Made by a program: the position numbers and the translations under genes
The notes under the pieces: generated by a model
The model's database searches: none
The model's input: the letters and a program-made list of their open reading frames with translations, nothing else
What the model was told of the DNA's origin: nothing
In this document: positions 40,809 to 49,474 of the stretch, in pieces
Layout of the letters: each line of letters begins with the position of its first letter
Position numbering within the stretch: the first letter of the stretch is position 1
Assembly (NCBI GenBank): GCA_963719275.1
Contig: CAVRBT010000006.1
Coordinates: 313,074 to 377,073 of the forward strand
Length of the DNA: 64,000 nucleotides
DNA from: AC-32 sp963719275
GTDB lineage: Bacteria; Actinomycetota; Thermoleophilia; Gaiellales; Gaiellaceae
Direction of reading: 5' to 3'

Positions 40809-42323
40809 GTGACGGACGAGAATCGACCTGTGCAGGTAGCAGGCGATTCGGGATGGAAGCACCGTCCTGCGGGTGGCGGCCGCGCGCCGGCCGCGCGCGG
40901 ACTCGTCGTCTCGGCGCTCTTCTTCTTCCCCCGCGGCGGCTCGGCGCAGGTCACGCGCGCGCTCGCTCGCGCACTGCCGGCCGCAGGCTGGCAGCTGAGG
41001 CTCGCCGCGGGCTCGCTCGGACAGCCAGGCGGGCCGACCCACGCGGCCAGCTTCTTCGCCGGGATCGACGTCCACGCGCTCGACTACTCGCCCGCGCTCG
41101 AGCTTGCGGAGCCACTGGCTGCGCCTGTTCCCTTCCAGCCCTCCTACGAGGATCGCCCGGATGCGCCCGATCGCATCTTTGCCGCCGTCGACGACGAGGC
41201 ATACGAACGGCTCGTCGCTGCCTGGATCGAGCTGCTCGCGCGCGCCGGCACGGGCGCCGCAGACCTGCTCCATCTGCACCACTTGACGCCCGCGAACGAG
41301 GCCGCCACACGCGGCTTCCCCTCGCTGCCCGTGCTGGGCCAGCTGCACGGGACCGAGCTCGCCATGCTGCGCAGGATCGAGGCGGGAGCACCGCCGAGCT
41401 GGCGCCACGCTCGGGATTGGGAGCGGCGGCTGCGGGCCTGGGCGCGGCGTTGCGCAATCCTGGTCGTGCCACCCGGGGCGGAGGCGGACGCGGCCCGCCT
41501 GCTCGGCCTCGAGCCGGAGAAGCTGCGCGGCCTCCCGAGCGGCGTTGAGCTCGAGCGCTTCTCGCGGCGACCGCTCGCGGAAGAGGAGCGGCTCGCGTTC
41601 TGGCGCCGCTGGCTCGTCGAGCAGCCGCGCGGCTGGGATCAGAGCGGGCGGCCGGGGAGCATCGCCTACCGTGACCAGGAGCTCGCTCCCTTCCGGGCCG
41701 GCGGCCCGGTCTTCCTCTACGTCGGTCGCTACACGGCGGTCAAGCGCCTGCCGCTCCTGATCAGCGCCCACGCGCGTGCGGTCGCGCGGCTCGGCAGGCC
41801 TGCGCCGCTCGTGCTCGTCGGCGGCCATCCAGGCGAGTGGGAGGGGGAGCATCCACTCGCCACCGCACAGAGGATCGGAAACGAGCAGGTCTTCCTCGCC
41901 GGCTGGCGCCTGCACGAGCAGCTGCCGCAGGCGCTGAACGCGGCCGACGCGCTCGTCCTGCCCTCCGTCGCCGAGGCGTTCGGGCTTGTCCTCGTCGAGG
42001 CGATGGCCTGCGGCCTCCCGGTGATCGCCTGCCGGACGCCCGGCCCGGAGGCGATCGTGGCCGACGGACGGACGGGCTGGCTCATTCGGCCTGACGACGA
42101 GGAGGCGCTCGCCGACGCACTTCTCGTCGCCGCTCGGAGCGATGAGGAACGCCGGGCGCGTGGCCGACGCGCTCAGACGGAGAGCCGCCGATACGGCTGG
42201 GCGGAGGTCGCTCGTCGCTTCGCGTCTCCTGTACGAGGAGCTGCTTGCCTCCTCTCCCAGGGCGCAGGTTGCGCAAGGGCGGCGCGCTTGACCGGGCGGA
42301 GGGCTCACGCCCGTTCAAGTTGA
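40809..42323 (+). CDS. GT4-type glycosyltransferase
   Basis: 504-residue GT-B enzyme with a divergent N-terminal half (ALFFFPRGGSAQVTRALARAL, the GGSAQ loop typical of GT4 donors) and a classic C-terminal half: VFLYVGRYTAVKRLPLLI, then LPSVAEAFGLVLVEAMACG with the E-x7-E nucleotide-sugar motif. Start uncertain; GTG 40809 chosen, other in-frame starts lie nearby. A ~35-residue Arg/Ala-rich tail is probably read-through of a lost 3' end. Substrate unknown. Confidence 0.8.
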   Translation: MTDENRPVQVAGDSGWKHRPAGGGRAPAARGLVVSALFFFPRGGSAQVTRALARALPAAGWQLRLAAGSLGQPGGPTHAASFFAGIDVHALDYSPALELAEPLAAPVPFQPSYEDRPDAPDRIFAAVDDEAYERLVAAWIELLARAGTGAADLLHLHHLTPANEAATRGFPSLPVLGQLHGTELAMLRRIEAGAPPSWRHARDWERRLRAWARRCAILVVPPGAEADAARLLGLEPEKLRGLPSGVELERFSRRPLAEEERLAFWRRWLVEQPRGWDQSGRPGSIAYRDQELAPFRAGGPVFLYVGRYTAVKRLPLLISAHARAVARLGRPAPLVLVGGHPGEWEGEHPLATAQRIGNEQVFLAGWRLHEQLPQALNAADALVLPSVAEAFGLVLVEAMACGLPVIACRTPGPEAIVADGRTGWLIRPDDEEALADALLVAARSDEERRARGRRAQTESRRYGWAEVARRFASPVRGAACLLSQGAGCARAARLTGRRAHARSS

Positions 42324-42388
42324 CGAGTCGCTCACCGATCTCGAAGCGTTTGCCGAGGGTTCTCGAATGCGACGGGAAGGCACTCCTT

Positions 42389-42703
42389 CTAGCTCTTCCG
42401 CCGAAGCCGCTCGTCGTGGAGCCGCTTGACGGCGTCGTAGAGCGCCGACAGCTGGTCGCCGCCACCATTCGGCACCTTCAGCGCGTAAAAGACGGCCTCG
42501 GCCCCGTCTCCGCCTAGCGTGATCGGGTCGTAGGTGTCCTCGATCAGCCGAAGCTCGATCGCGTCGGCGACGGCCCGAGCTCCTATGGCTCCTTCGGCGC
42601 CAGGCTCGTGCGCCGCCTTCACCCTCAGGGTCTCCGCCATGAGCGTCGCCGCTCGCTGGTCGAGCGGGCAGCGCTCGCCGGCGACCTCGAACACGACCTC
42701 CAC
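42389..42703 (-). CDS. Small conserved-looking protein, unknown
   Basis: 104 residues from a GTG (VEVVFEVAGERCPLDQRAATLMAETLRVKA). Alpha/beta with acidic middle and basic end (LHDERLRRKS). The longer open frame upstream is rejected because it lacks protein-like character. No named family recognised. Confidence 0.55.
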   Translation of the reverse strand: MEVVFEVAGERCPLDQRAATLMAETLRVKAAHEPGAEGAIGARAVADAIELRLIEDTYDPITLGGDGAEAVFYALKVPNGGGDQLSALYDAVKRLHDERLRRKS

Positions 42704-42860
42704 TCGACCGAGCCTAGCTCCCCTAGTGGTGCTGTGATGCTGCAGGGCGCTAGTCCGCTGGAGCTCGAAGACAGCAGCTGCAAGAGTGAGCACTGCGCAG
42801 CCTGCGGGTTCCCCTGGGGCGCAAAGGTGAAGCTGGGAGCACGGAATCGGAGAAGCAGCG

Positions 42861-43231
42861 ATGAGCCCGTTGATTCCGATGGTGGTCGAACAGACCGTGC
42901 ACGGTGAGCGCACCTTCGACATGTGCTACTGCTTGCCGCCGGCGCGAAGGGCAAGCGGATGGCGCTCCCGAACGCGAAGATCCTCATCCACCAGCTCTGG
43001 GGCGGTTTCGAGGGGCAAGCGAGCGACATCGAGATCCAGGCCCGGGAGGCGATCGCGCTCAAGCGGCGCATGGAAGAGATCGTCGCCGAGCACACCGGAC
43101 AAACGCTCGAGAGGGTCTCCAGGAACATGGAACGCGACTACTTCATGACCGCAGAGGAAGCGAAGGAGTACGGCCTCATCGACAAGGTGCTCGGGCGCCG
43201 CTTCGAGTCCGGTGCACGACCGGCTGCGTAG
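42861..43231 (+). pseudogene. clpP: clpP remnant with internal deletion
   Basis: Frame 1 gives MSPLIPMVVEQTVHGERTFD, the ClpP N-terminus. After a shift at about 42920 the text continues LLLAAGAKGKRMALPNAKI to the end of ClpP (YGLIDKVLG). About 75 residues including the catalytic Ser region are missing; the His (LIHQ) and Asp parts survive. The fragment cannot be an active protease. Confidence 0.85.
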
Positions 43232-43344
43232 CTGTCCGCGTCGAGAACCGCACCGCCTGGCTTGGTCGAGCGGCCTCGGGCCGTGGGCCGTCAACAAGTC
43301 AGGGTCCCCCGGGGAGTGGGGCGCGAGATCCGCTCCCGGGCTAA

Positions 43345-43842
43345 TCAGCCAGTTCGCGTGACTTGCTCGTCGATCCAGGCGTTCGCTTCCGCCGGCTCGA
43401 CGCCGCGGGCCAGGGCAATCTCATTCGAGAGAAGCTGGCGTGCTTTCACGAAGAGATCCCTTTCGCCCGGAGAAAGCTGCGATTTCGCGCGCAGCGTCCA
43501 CTCGCGATGCGCGCCGTCACGGATGATCTCTGCGAGCTCGATGGGATCGCCACCTGTCAGCTTCGCCTGTGAGTCCCTCCGGCGCTTGAGCCATGGATCC
43601 GTGTTGGCGGCGTGATCTGCGCCGAGCGTCTTCTGCACCCGGGACATGTCCGCCTCGCTGGCCAGCGGCCGCAGCAGCTCGTGTGCGCGCTCCATCGGCA
43701 GCTCCACCGAGAGCCCGCCCGCGAGCGCAAGCACGATGATCTCTTGCCGTTTGCCGAGGACGACTCTTCTCTCCCTGGCTGCCACATGTCCCGCCCCATG
43801 CGAGGCGTAGACGACCAGGTCCCCGACTGCCAGTCGCACCAC
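43345..43842 (-). CDS. CarD-family RNA polymerase-binding regulator
   Basis: 165 residues (GTG 43842 or 43839). N-terminal CarD/TRCF RNAP-interaction domain (LAVGDLVVYASHGAGHVAARE; IIVLALAGGLSVELPM), then the helical DNA-contacting C-domain (LAEIIRDGAHREWTLRAKSQLSPGERDLFVKAR). CarD stabilises the open complex at rRNA and other promoters. It lacks the Trp of mycobacterial CarD, so it may be a paralog. Monocistronic inside the decay zone. Confidence 0.85.
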   Translation of the reverse strand: MVRLAVGDLVVYASHGAGHVAARERRVVLGKRQEIIVLALAGGLSVELPMERAHELLRPLASEADMSRVQKTLGADHAANTDPWLKRRRDSQAKLTGGDPIELAEIIRDGAHREWTLRAKSQLSPGERDLFVKARQLLSNEIALARGVEPAEANAWIDEQVTRTG

Positions 43843-44076
43843 GGCAGGGTAGCGGCCGCTTCGAACTGTCCGGAAGCACACCTCCGCAACGATCGTCCAG
43901 CCTTTCCTCACAGTGGCGGCGAGCGCGGCGCTGGCCGTCTACTTCAAAGGCGTGCTTTGGAAGAATCGAGGCGGAGACGGCCTCGGCGAATCCGGGATCG
44001 GCAAACCTCGCGCTCCAGTCCCGTTTCGTCGCTCTCATCCAATCGCCAGCGCTCTACCGAGCACGTCGGGGCTTGC

Positions 44077-44562
44077 TCAGTCCGTAGCCTGCGAGCTCTC
44101 TTCGCCGGCATCCAGAAGATCGAGATCGCGAGCGGTGAGACTCTGCTCCTCCCTCAGGCGCTCGGCCACTCCGGGACCCACGAGCGCCCCGGCCGCGATC
44201 CTTCCCAGCACGTCGTCGTACCACGCGAGCATCTCGCGCAGCTGCGGGCGGATGTCAGGCTTCGGGAGCTCAGGCGCGATCTGCTGGAGTTCTACGGACG
44301 CTTCCCGAAGCTGCCTTGACTTCGCGCTCGAGCGAGCGTTTCGTGGGAGACGTCTCAGACTCAGAGGGTGTAGACTCGTTTGGACTGGCCCTGCGGCCAG
44401 AACCCCGGCCGAAAGCCCGAAAGCCGCCAAACACGCGTTGACGGGCGAGGCGATGAGCCTAGGCGAACAGGATTCGACTTGCGGGGCCAGCACTTGTGCT
44501 GCTTGAGGAACAGTCGGCCCGCTCGCTCTAAGACTCGTAACACGTGAGCGACCGAGAGCCAT
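44077..44562 (-). CDS. Uncertain ORF, helical C-terminal half
   Basis: The open frame is 161 residues; only the last ~80 look protein-like (ELPKPDIRPQLREMLAWYDD, then a charged amphipathic helix). The 5' half overlaps the repeat element on the other strand and no start or RBS is convincing. It may be a remnant. The rest of 43912-44703 shows only the repeat listed separately. Confidence 0.3.
   Translation of the reverse strand: MALGRSRVTSLRASGPTVPQAAQVLAPQVESCSPRLIASPVNACLAAFGLSAGVLAAGPVQTSLHPLSLRRLPRNARSSAKSRQLREASVELQQIAPELPKPDIRPQLREMLAWYDDVLGRIAAGALVGPGVAERLREEQSLTARDLDLLDAGEESSQATD
44395..44494 (+). repeat. Dispersed ~100-bp element, copy 1
   Basis: Shares with copy 2 (45516-45615) the blocks GGCCAGAACCCCGG, CGA-R-AGCCCGAA, GATGAGCCTAGGCGAACAG and TTCGACT, ending in GGGCC and GCACT. 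A GNRA-capped hairpin sits at the first block. Both are on the plus strand. The block could be a structured RNA or the 5' end of a small gene (both encode MSLGEQ). Confidence 0.6.
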
Positions 44563-44703
44563 CGAAACCTGGCCACGGCCCTTTCGCGGGTGTCATCCAA
44601 GCCGAGCGGCAGGACGGCTCGGGACCTGGCGAGCTCGGACCCCTGAGTCGTGGGGCCCGTACGGCGAGCCGAGGGCGGGCGCTGCTCGAGACCCAGGCCC
44701 GAC

Positions 44704-44907
44704 TTACGCGTTCTCCATGTCCTCGATGCGGCCGGCGAGCAGGTGAAACGATCGCTGCGACGCAACGACCAGGCCCATGAGTAGATGATTCATCTCGTCC
44801 ACCGGCGGTGCGACCCCAGACCCACTCGCAGCCTGCGCCTTCGCGTAAGCGGGGAGAGACTTCACCTCGCGCCGAAAGATCTCGTCGATTTCATCCCCTA
44901 GTGCCAT
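44704..44907 (-). CDS. Small helical protein, unknown
   Basis: 67 residues (MALGDEIDEIFRREVKSLPA start) with a strong AAGGAG 7 nt before the ATG. It has a central hydrophobic helix (EMNHLLMGLVVASQRSFHLL) that is amphipathic rather than membrane-spanning. No family recognised; the clear RBS argues it is real. Confidence 0.6.
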   Translation of the reverse strand: MALGDEIDEIFRREVKSLPAYAKAQAASGSGVAPPVDEMNHLLMGLVVASQRSFHLLAGRIEDMENA

Positions 44908-44938
44908 TCGGCATCTCCTTGTTGGATTGCGGCGACAT

Positions 44939-45163
44939 TTAGGTTTGGCGGAACCGCAGCGCGTGGCGCAGCCGGGGCATCTCGGACGCCTCCCTGAGAT
45001 CCGGGTCGAACTCCCACTCCGCACACTCCGGGCAGTAGAACACGAGCTCCGGCGGCTCGTCATCGGTGCAGAACGCCGACCAACGCTCCTTGTCGAGCCC
45101 GACAACGAGCGGGCGTCGCACTTCCGCGCACTCAGGGATCAGAGCGACGCTCTCGGCGCTCAC
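44939..45163 (-). CDS. Small CxxC protein, unknown
   Basis: 74 residues from a GTG; one FYCPECAEWEFD zinc-ribbon-like knuckle and two further single Cys residues (IPECAE, SAFCTDD) that could complete a four-Cys site. No RBS, possible leaderless start after TAGACT. Same strand as the previous small gene. Confidence 0.5.
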   Translation of the reverse strand: MSAESVALIPECAEVRRPLVVGLDKERWSAFCTDDEPPELVFYCPECAEWEFDPDLREASEMPRLRHALRFRQT

Positions 45164-45232
45164 GCGGGCCGGAAGTCTAGTGGGCGTGCCGCGCCTTGAC
45201 CTGCCTCTGCACGGTGGGATGATCGGAGCGTC

Positions 45233-45451
45233 GTGACGAGCGAACATGCCGGTGGGTTAATCGTGGTGTTGGTGATCGGCGCGGTGATCGGTCTTGTCTG
45301 GGCGACGCACGGCCTAATGGGCGTCTTGTGGGGCGTTGTCTCCATCGCAGCGATCTGGATCGTCTACTGGACCGTGTCGCATTTCGTGCTGAGGCCCTCC
45401 CGCCTGTGGTCGTGGCTGCACGGCGAGGGCTGGCGCGACAGAGACCACTAA
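45233..45451 (+). CDS. Small two-span membrane protein
   Basis: 72 residues from a GTG: hydrophobic segments GGLIVVLVIGAVIGLVW and VLWGVVSIAAIWIVYW, then a basic Trp-rich tail (SRLWSWLHGEGWRDRDH). No family recognised. Confidence 0.5.
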   Translation: MTSEHAGGLIVVLVIGAVIGLVWATHGLMGVLWGVVSIAAIWIVYWTVSHFVLRPSRLWSWLHGEGWRDRDH

Positions 45452-45515
45452 GTGCGGGTACCTCTCTCGCGCGAGGGTGCATGAGCAAGTGTCACTTCCA
45501 GTGACCTGCCAGGCG

Positions 45516-45615
45516 GGCCAGAACCCCGGGCGAGAGCCCGAAGGCAACCAACGGCGCAACTGCGCGCGCAGGGATGAGCCTAGGCGAACAGAGTTCGACT
45601 CGCTGGGCCCGCACT
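45516..45615 (+). repeat. Dispersed ~100-bp element, copy 2
   Basis: Second copy of the element at 44395-44494, 1121 bp away in the same orientation. The GNRA hairpin reads CGGGC-GAGA-GCCCG here and CGGCC-GAAA-GCCCG in copy 1. The surrounding 45452-46078 otherwise shows one weak ORF. Confidence 0.6.
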
Positions 45616-45732
45616 CTTCCGGGCCTCGAGCGAAAACAGATTTCGAGGCGCGCTAGGGCTCGCGCCGCCCGCAGCAGGAGCCATAGCGCAAATCGAACGG
45701 CCCGTGCCTTCGCGACGCCTCGACGCCGCCGC

Positions 45733-45900
45733 TCACTCCTCCGCCCGTGCCCTCCTGCGGCTCGCGAACGGCCGGGTGATCCACGTCAGTCTCGACCTGC
45801 GCCGCGGCAGCAGCCGATCGCCGACCTTCTCGTTCAACACTCTCTGCGCGCGCCGCTCGGCGACGCCGGCACTCTCATAGCTTCCTGAGCCTGGACTCAT
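45733..45900 (-). CDS. Uncertain small basic ORF
   Basis: 55 residues starting MSPGSGSYESAGVAERRAQR with GGAG 6 nt upstream; very Arg-rich end. Only the RBS and N-terminal composition support it. Confidence 0.35.
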   Translation of the reverse strand: MSPGSGSYESAGVAERRAQRVLNEKVGDRLLPRRRSRLTWITRPFASRRRARAEE

Positions 45901-46078
45901 CCGTTGCTCCTCTCGCGATCGAGGCAAGAGCACCCGGACGGGCACTCTCGGCACTCAGGCCCGGTCTGGCAGTCGGAGAGGAACTTTCGGAGCCTCGACG
46001 GCTTCCGCGCTAGGTCTATGCGCTCAGCCAGCATACAGCAGATTCGTGCGGAGAGTTACAAGAATCGTGTGGCCCGAC

Positions 46079-46285
46079 CTACTCCGCGCGGCGCATTGCC
46101 CTGTACACCTTGTCCCAATGCGTTGAAACCTCCTCCAACGCGCGAGCGGTGGTCAGAGCGGCTGCCTCGAGCCGCTCGATGATCTTTTCGACTTCCGTCA
46201 GGCGCGTCTCGACGGCGCGGAGCTTGTTCCCAAGGGTGTCCAACTCCTGCGCGAGAACTTCGCTCTCGGTGCTCCCGGCAGACAT
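46079..46285 (-). CDS. Small coiled-coil protein
   Basis: 68 residues almost entirely predicted coiled coil (LDTLGNKLRAVETRLTEVEK, IIERLEAAALTTARALEEV). No cysteines, no basic DNA-binding end. No strong RBS. Function unknown. Confidence 0.5.
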   Translation of the reverse strand: MSAGSTESEVLAQELDTLGNKLRAVETRLTEVEKIIERLEAAALTTARALEEVSTHWDKVYRAMRRAE

Positions 46286-46464
46286 CGCCGCGAGCGATCT
46301 TACCCCTAATTCACGAGCGGCCTCAAACTCCGCCCTTCAGCTAGCGCCGAGCCCGTCGTAGCTCCGAGCGTGATACGTTGCTTCGTGACTTCTGGCTCAG
46401 ATTCCTCGCCCGCCAGGCGAGCGCAGTTCGACGTGTTCGGTTGTAGGTCGGCTCGGTCAGGAGC

Positions 46465-46635
46465 ATGTACCACGTCGCCTTCAAGTCGGACGGCAAGTTC
46501 CGAGTCAGCGAAATCTGGGACTCGCGAGAGCAGTTCGACGCGTTCGGCGAGCGCCTAATGCCGGTGCTGAAGGACGTAGGCATCGAGCCGGGCAAGCCGG
46601 AGATGCTCGAGATCCACAACATCATCAGGCGCTAA
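46465..46635 (+). pseudogene. C-terminal remnant of a monooxygenase-like (ABM-fold) protein
   Basis: 56 residues, MYHVAFKSDGKFRVSEIWDS to EMLEIHNIIRR. The pattern YHVA, eIWDSreqFdaF and eIHNI is the second half of a ~90-residue dimeric alpha/beta-barrel family. The first half (FPGGT... to GLP) is absent, replaced by a stop-containing stretch at 46444. Confidence 0.6.
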
Positions 46636-46839
46636 CCCGATCGTCCGACCGCAAGGGCCGGGCCGAGCGATCGCAGGCAGCAGAGTGTCCCGGTTTGCCT
46701 CGGAGCTGGTTCGGCCCTTGAGCGTTTCATCGCGCCCCGCTACCGGCACCCAGCGAGCTCGGGTTCACAGTTCCGTTTACATCAACGCTCGCGCTCCGCG
46801 CGTAGGCGGCGATTAGCAGGGATTTCGGGCCGGTTCCCC

Positions 46840-48270
46840 CTACCGGGTGAAGAGGACGACCGATCCATGCGATTCCTGCTCGGGGGTGGGGACGACCGCG
46901 AAGACGCGGGCGGCGCTCGGCGGGCCGGTGTCGCCGGGGCCGGCGTCCTGCCAGCGGAAGGCGGTGCCGGCGAAGCTCTGGAACCACGACTGCTCCTGTG
47001 GGTAGGAGGTCGCCGGATCGAGCTGCAGGTGGAGGTGCGGGCCGGTCGCGTGGCCGGTTTGGCCGACGAGGCCGACCTCGGTGCCGGCCGTGAGGGTCGC
47101 GCCGGCAGTGACGGCCGGGTCGAGGTACGACAGGTGGCAGTACGTCCAGGTCTGGCCGTCCGCGGTCGTCATCGTCAGCCCGATCCCGCAGCGGCCGTTC
47201 GGATACAGCCACGACCGCTCGACGGTCGCGTCCGCGAGCGCGTAGACGGGCGTCCCCTCCGGAGCCGCGATGTCGGCGGCCGGATAGTCGTGGTGGTGGT
47301 GCGAGACCGAGACGACGGAGGGGCCGCCGCCGACCGGGAAGACGTAGGTGCCGTCGTACGACGGCGCAGCCAGCAGCGAGCCCGCCGCCGGCGCGAAGGA
47401 GGCCGCGAGCGAGCGGTCCTTCGCGAGCGCGAGGTCGCGCTGCGCCTGCTCGAGGCGCGCGCGCAGGTCGGCCACTCGACTTTGCGCGAGCGAGCGGCGG
47501 ACGGAGAGCTGGGCGCTTCGGCGATCGAGCACCAGCCGCTCGGACAGCAGGCTCGTGGCCGCAGTGCGCCGGGTGAGGCGCTGCTCCGTGCGATCGAGTG
47601 CGCGCAGGCCGCGGAGGGCTCGAACGAGCTTCCGGTTGGCGCGCACCACCTTCTCACGCGTCTGGTCGAGCGAGACCTGCAGGCGGTCGAGGTCGAAGGT
47701 CGCGTCCACGCCGCCCGAGCCGAACAGCTGGGCGAGCTGGAGCACCTCGTCCACGTACCACTGCGCGTGGTTGTACGAGAAGACCGCGCGGGAGATGTCG
47801 GTCGCTCCGCCGCTTGCGGCGAGGTAGCGCGCCGCCGCGGCGATTCCGTCGTCGGGGCTCCACGGGTTCGCGATCCCGTCGCCGTCGGCGTCCACGCCCC
47901 AGCGCTCCCAGGTCGACGGCATGAACTGCATCCAGCCGATCGCGCCGGCGGAGCTCGGGCCCATGTTGCGGCCGAAGTTCGACTCGACCTTGTTGATCGC
48001 GGCCAGCACCTGCCACGGCACCTGGTAGACGGAGCCGTACCGCTGCCAGAGCCCGAGCAGCTGCGGGTAGCTGCGGGTCTCGGCGACCGCGGGTGGGGAG
48101 AGCAGCGCCGACGAGAAGCCGATCGCGCCGGGTGCATTCGGCACCTCCGCGCTCGGCAGGAACGGGGATGCGACCGGTGCGGAAACCGTCGGCACGACCT
48201 GAAACACGTCCGCGCTCGCCGTGCCGGCGAGCGCGAGCGCCGACAGCGCCACAGCTACGAGGAGCTTCAT
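46840..48270 (-). CDS. Bifunctional cell-wall hydrolase: lytic transglycosylase plus M23 peptidase
   Basis: 476 residues. Signal peptide MKLLVAVALSALALAGTASA. Residues ~75-180 are a lytic transglycosylase/MltB-like domain (LAAINKVESNFG with catalytic Glu; SSAGAIGWMQFMPSTW). A long coiled coil (~195-300) leads to an M23 LytM domain with HHHHDYPAADIAAPEGTPV and GHATGPHLHLQL. The first M23 His appears replaced in context (HDYPAAD for HxxxD), consistent with HhhhDy. Coupled to pilT2 by ATGA, it could open peptidoglycan for the pilus. Confidence 0.88.
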   Translation of the reverse strand: MKLLVAVALSALALAGTASADVFQVVPTVSAPVASPFLPSAEVPNAPGAIGFSSALLSPPAVAETRSYPQLLGLWQRYGSVYQVPWQVLAAINKVESNFGRNMGPSSAGAIGWMQFMPSTWERWGVDADGDGIANPWSPDDGIAAAARYLAASGGATDISRAVFSYNHAQWYVDEVLQLAQLFGSGGVDATFDLDRLQVSLDQTREKVVRANRKLVRALRGLRALDRTEQRLTRRTAATSLLSERLVLDRRSAQLSVRRSLAQSRVADLRARLEQAQRDLALAKDRSLAASFAPAAGSLLAAPSYDGTYVFPVGGGPSVVSVSHHHHDYPAADIAAPEGTPVYALADATVERSWLYPNGRCGIGLTMTTADGQTWTYCHLSYLDPAVTAGATLTAGTEVGLVGQTGHATGPHLHLQLDPATSYPQEQSWFQSFAGTAFRWQDAGPGDTGPPSAARVFAVVPTPEQESHGSVVLFTR

Positions 48271-49466
48271 CCCTCTGGCGAAGCGGCGATTCGGAGGTTC
48301 GGCATCGGCTGCTGCGCGGGGTCCGCGGGCTCGGGCTCGGTCTCGGGCTCGGCCATCGCGGAGACGGGCCGGTCGGTCTCGACGCCGGCGGCCTTGCGCT
48401 TCAGCGCCTGGTCGAGCGCGACGAGGAAGTCGTGCCGGTTCGTCGAGGCGTTCGCGGCCACCTCGCGGTCGACTTCGCCCGCGACGACGAGCTCGATCAG
48501 CGCCTGCGCGAAGGTCTGCATGTCGAAGAACTGGCCTTCGGCGATCGCGTCCGAGATCTCCTCGGCCCTGCTCTCGCGAATGAGCTCGGAGATGCGTGAG
48601 TTGTTGATCATCACCTCGACCGCCGCCACCCGGCCGCCGTTCAGGCGGGGGAGCAGGCGTTGGCTGACGACGCCACGCAGGACTCCGGCCAGGATCGAAC
48701 GGATCTGCTCCTGCTTCTCCGCGGGGAAGAACTCGATCATCCGGCCGATCGTCTCGGCCGCGTCGATCGTGTGCATCGTCGAGAACACGAGGTGTCCCGA
48801 CTCGGCGGCCTTGAGCGCGGTCTCGGCGGTCTCGGCGTCGCGCAGCTCGCCGATGAGGATCACGTCGGGGTCCTGGCGCAGCACGCGCCGAATCGCCGCG
48901 AGGAACGATTCCGTGTCGAGACCGACCTCGCGCTGGTTGACGATGCAGCCGTGATCGGAATGCAGGATCTCGATCGGGTCCTCGATCGTCACTATGTGCT
49001 GGCGCCGCGTGCGGTTGATGTGGTCGATGACGGCCGCGAGCGTCGTCGTCTTGCCGGAGCCGGTCGCGCCCGTGACGAGCACGAGCCCGCGGTGCTCGTC
49101 GGCGACGCGGCGGACGCCTTTCGGTAGGCGCAGTTGCCCGAAGCTCGGCACCTCGTCCGGGATCACGCGGAAGGCGAACGAGATCGAGCCGCGCTGGCGG
49201 AAACCGTTGACGCGGAAGCGCGGCAGCCCGTGCGTGCTGTAGGCGATGTCGAGCTCGCCCGTCTCGTGGAAGTGCGAGAGCTTCGCCGGCGCGAGATCGG
49301 AAAGGGCGGCAAGCACGACCTGCAGGTCGCTCTCGTAGAGCGGTGCGTGGTCCGGGAGCAGCCCGAGCTCGCCGTCGCGGCGGAGCACGGGCGGCTGCCC
49401 GACCTTCAGGTGGATGTCGCTCGCGCCGAGTTCCACGGCGCGACCAAGGGCCGCATTCAGGTCCAC
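48267..49466 (-). CDS. pilT: PilT-like ATPase, second copy
   Basis: 399-residue motor ATPase: GASDIHLKVG near the start, Walker A GATGSGKTTT, Asp box IEDPIEILH, Walker B VILIGELRDAET and His box FSTMHTIDA. A ~45-residue Glu/Pro-rich tail is added. The GTG 49466 is set by a sigma-28-type promoter 8 nt upstream; the very long upstream open frame is not coding. It is cotranscribed with the transglycosylase/M23 gene. Confidence 0.92.
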   Translation of the reverse strand: MDLNAALGRAVELGASDIHLKVGQPPVLRRDGELGLLPDHAPLYESDLQVVLAALSDLAPAKLSHFHETGELDIAYSTHGLPRFRVNGFRQRGSISFAFRVIPDEVPSFGQLRLPKGVRRVADEHRGLVLVTGATGSGKTTTLAAVIDHINRTRRQHIVTIEDPIEILHSDHGCIVNQREVGLDTESFLAAIRRVLRQDPDVILIGELRDAETAETALKAAESGHLVFSTMHTIDAAETIGRMIEFFPAEKQEQIRSILAGVLRGVVSQRLLPRLNGGRVAAVEVMINNSRISELIRESRAEEISDAIAEGQFFDMQTFAQALIELVVAGEVDREVAANASTNRHDFLVALDQALKRKAAGVETDRPVSAMAEPETEPEPADPAQQPMPNLRIAASPEG

Positions 49467-49474
49467 GCAGTGCT

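Noticed and set aside
39609..46856. Identical 16-mer CCCCCTACCGGGTGAA at about 39609 and 46841
   Set aside because: In the second place it is the coding 3' end and stop of the hydrolase; in the first it is non-coding. GC-rich, two copies only, no further structure.
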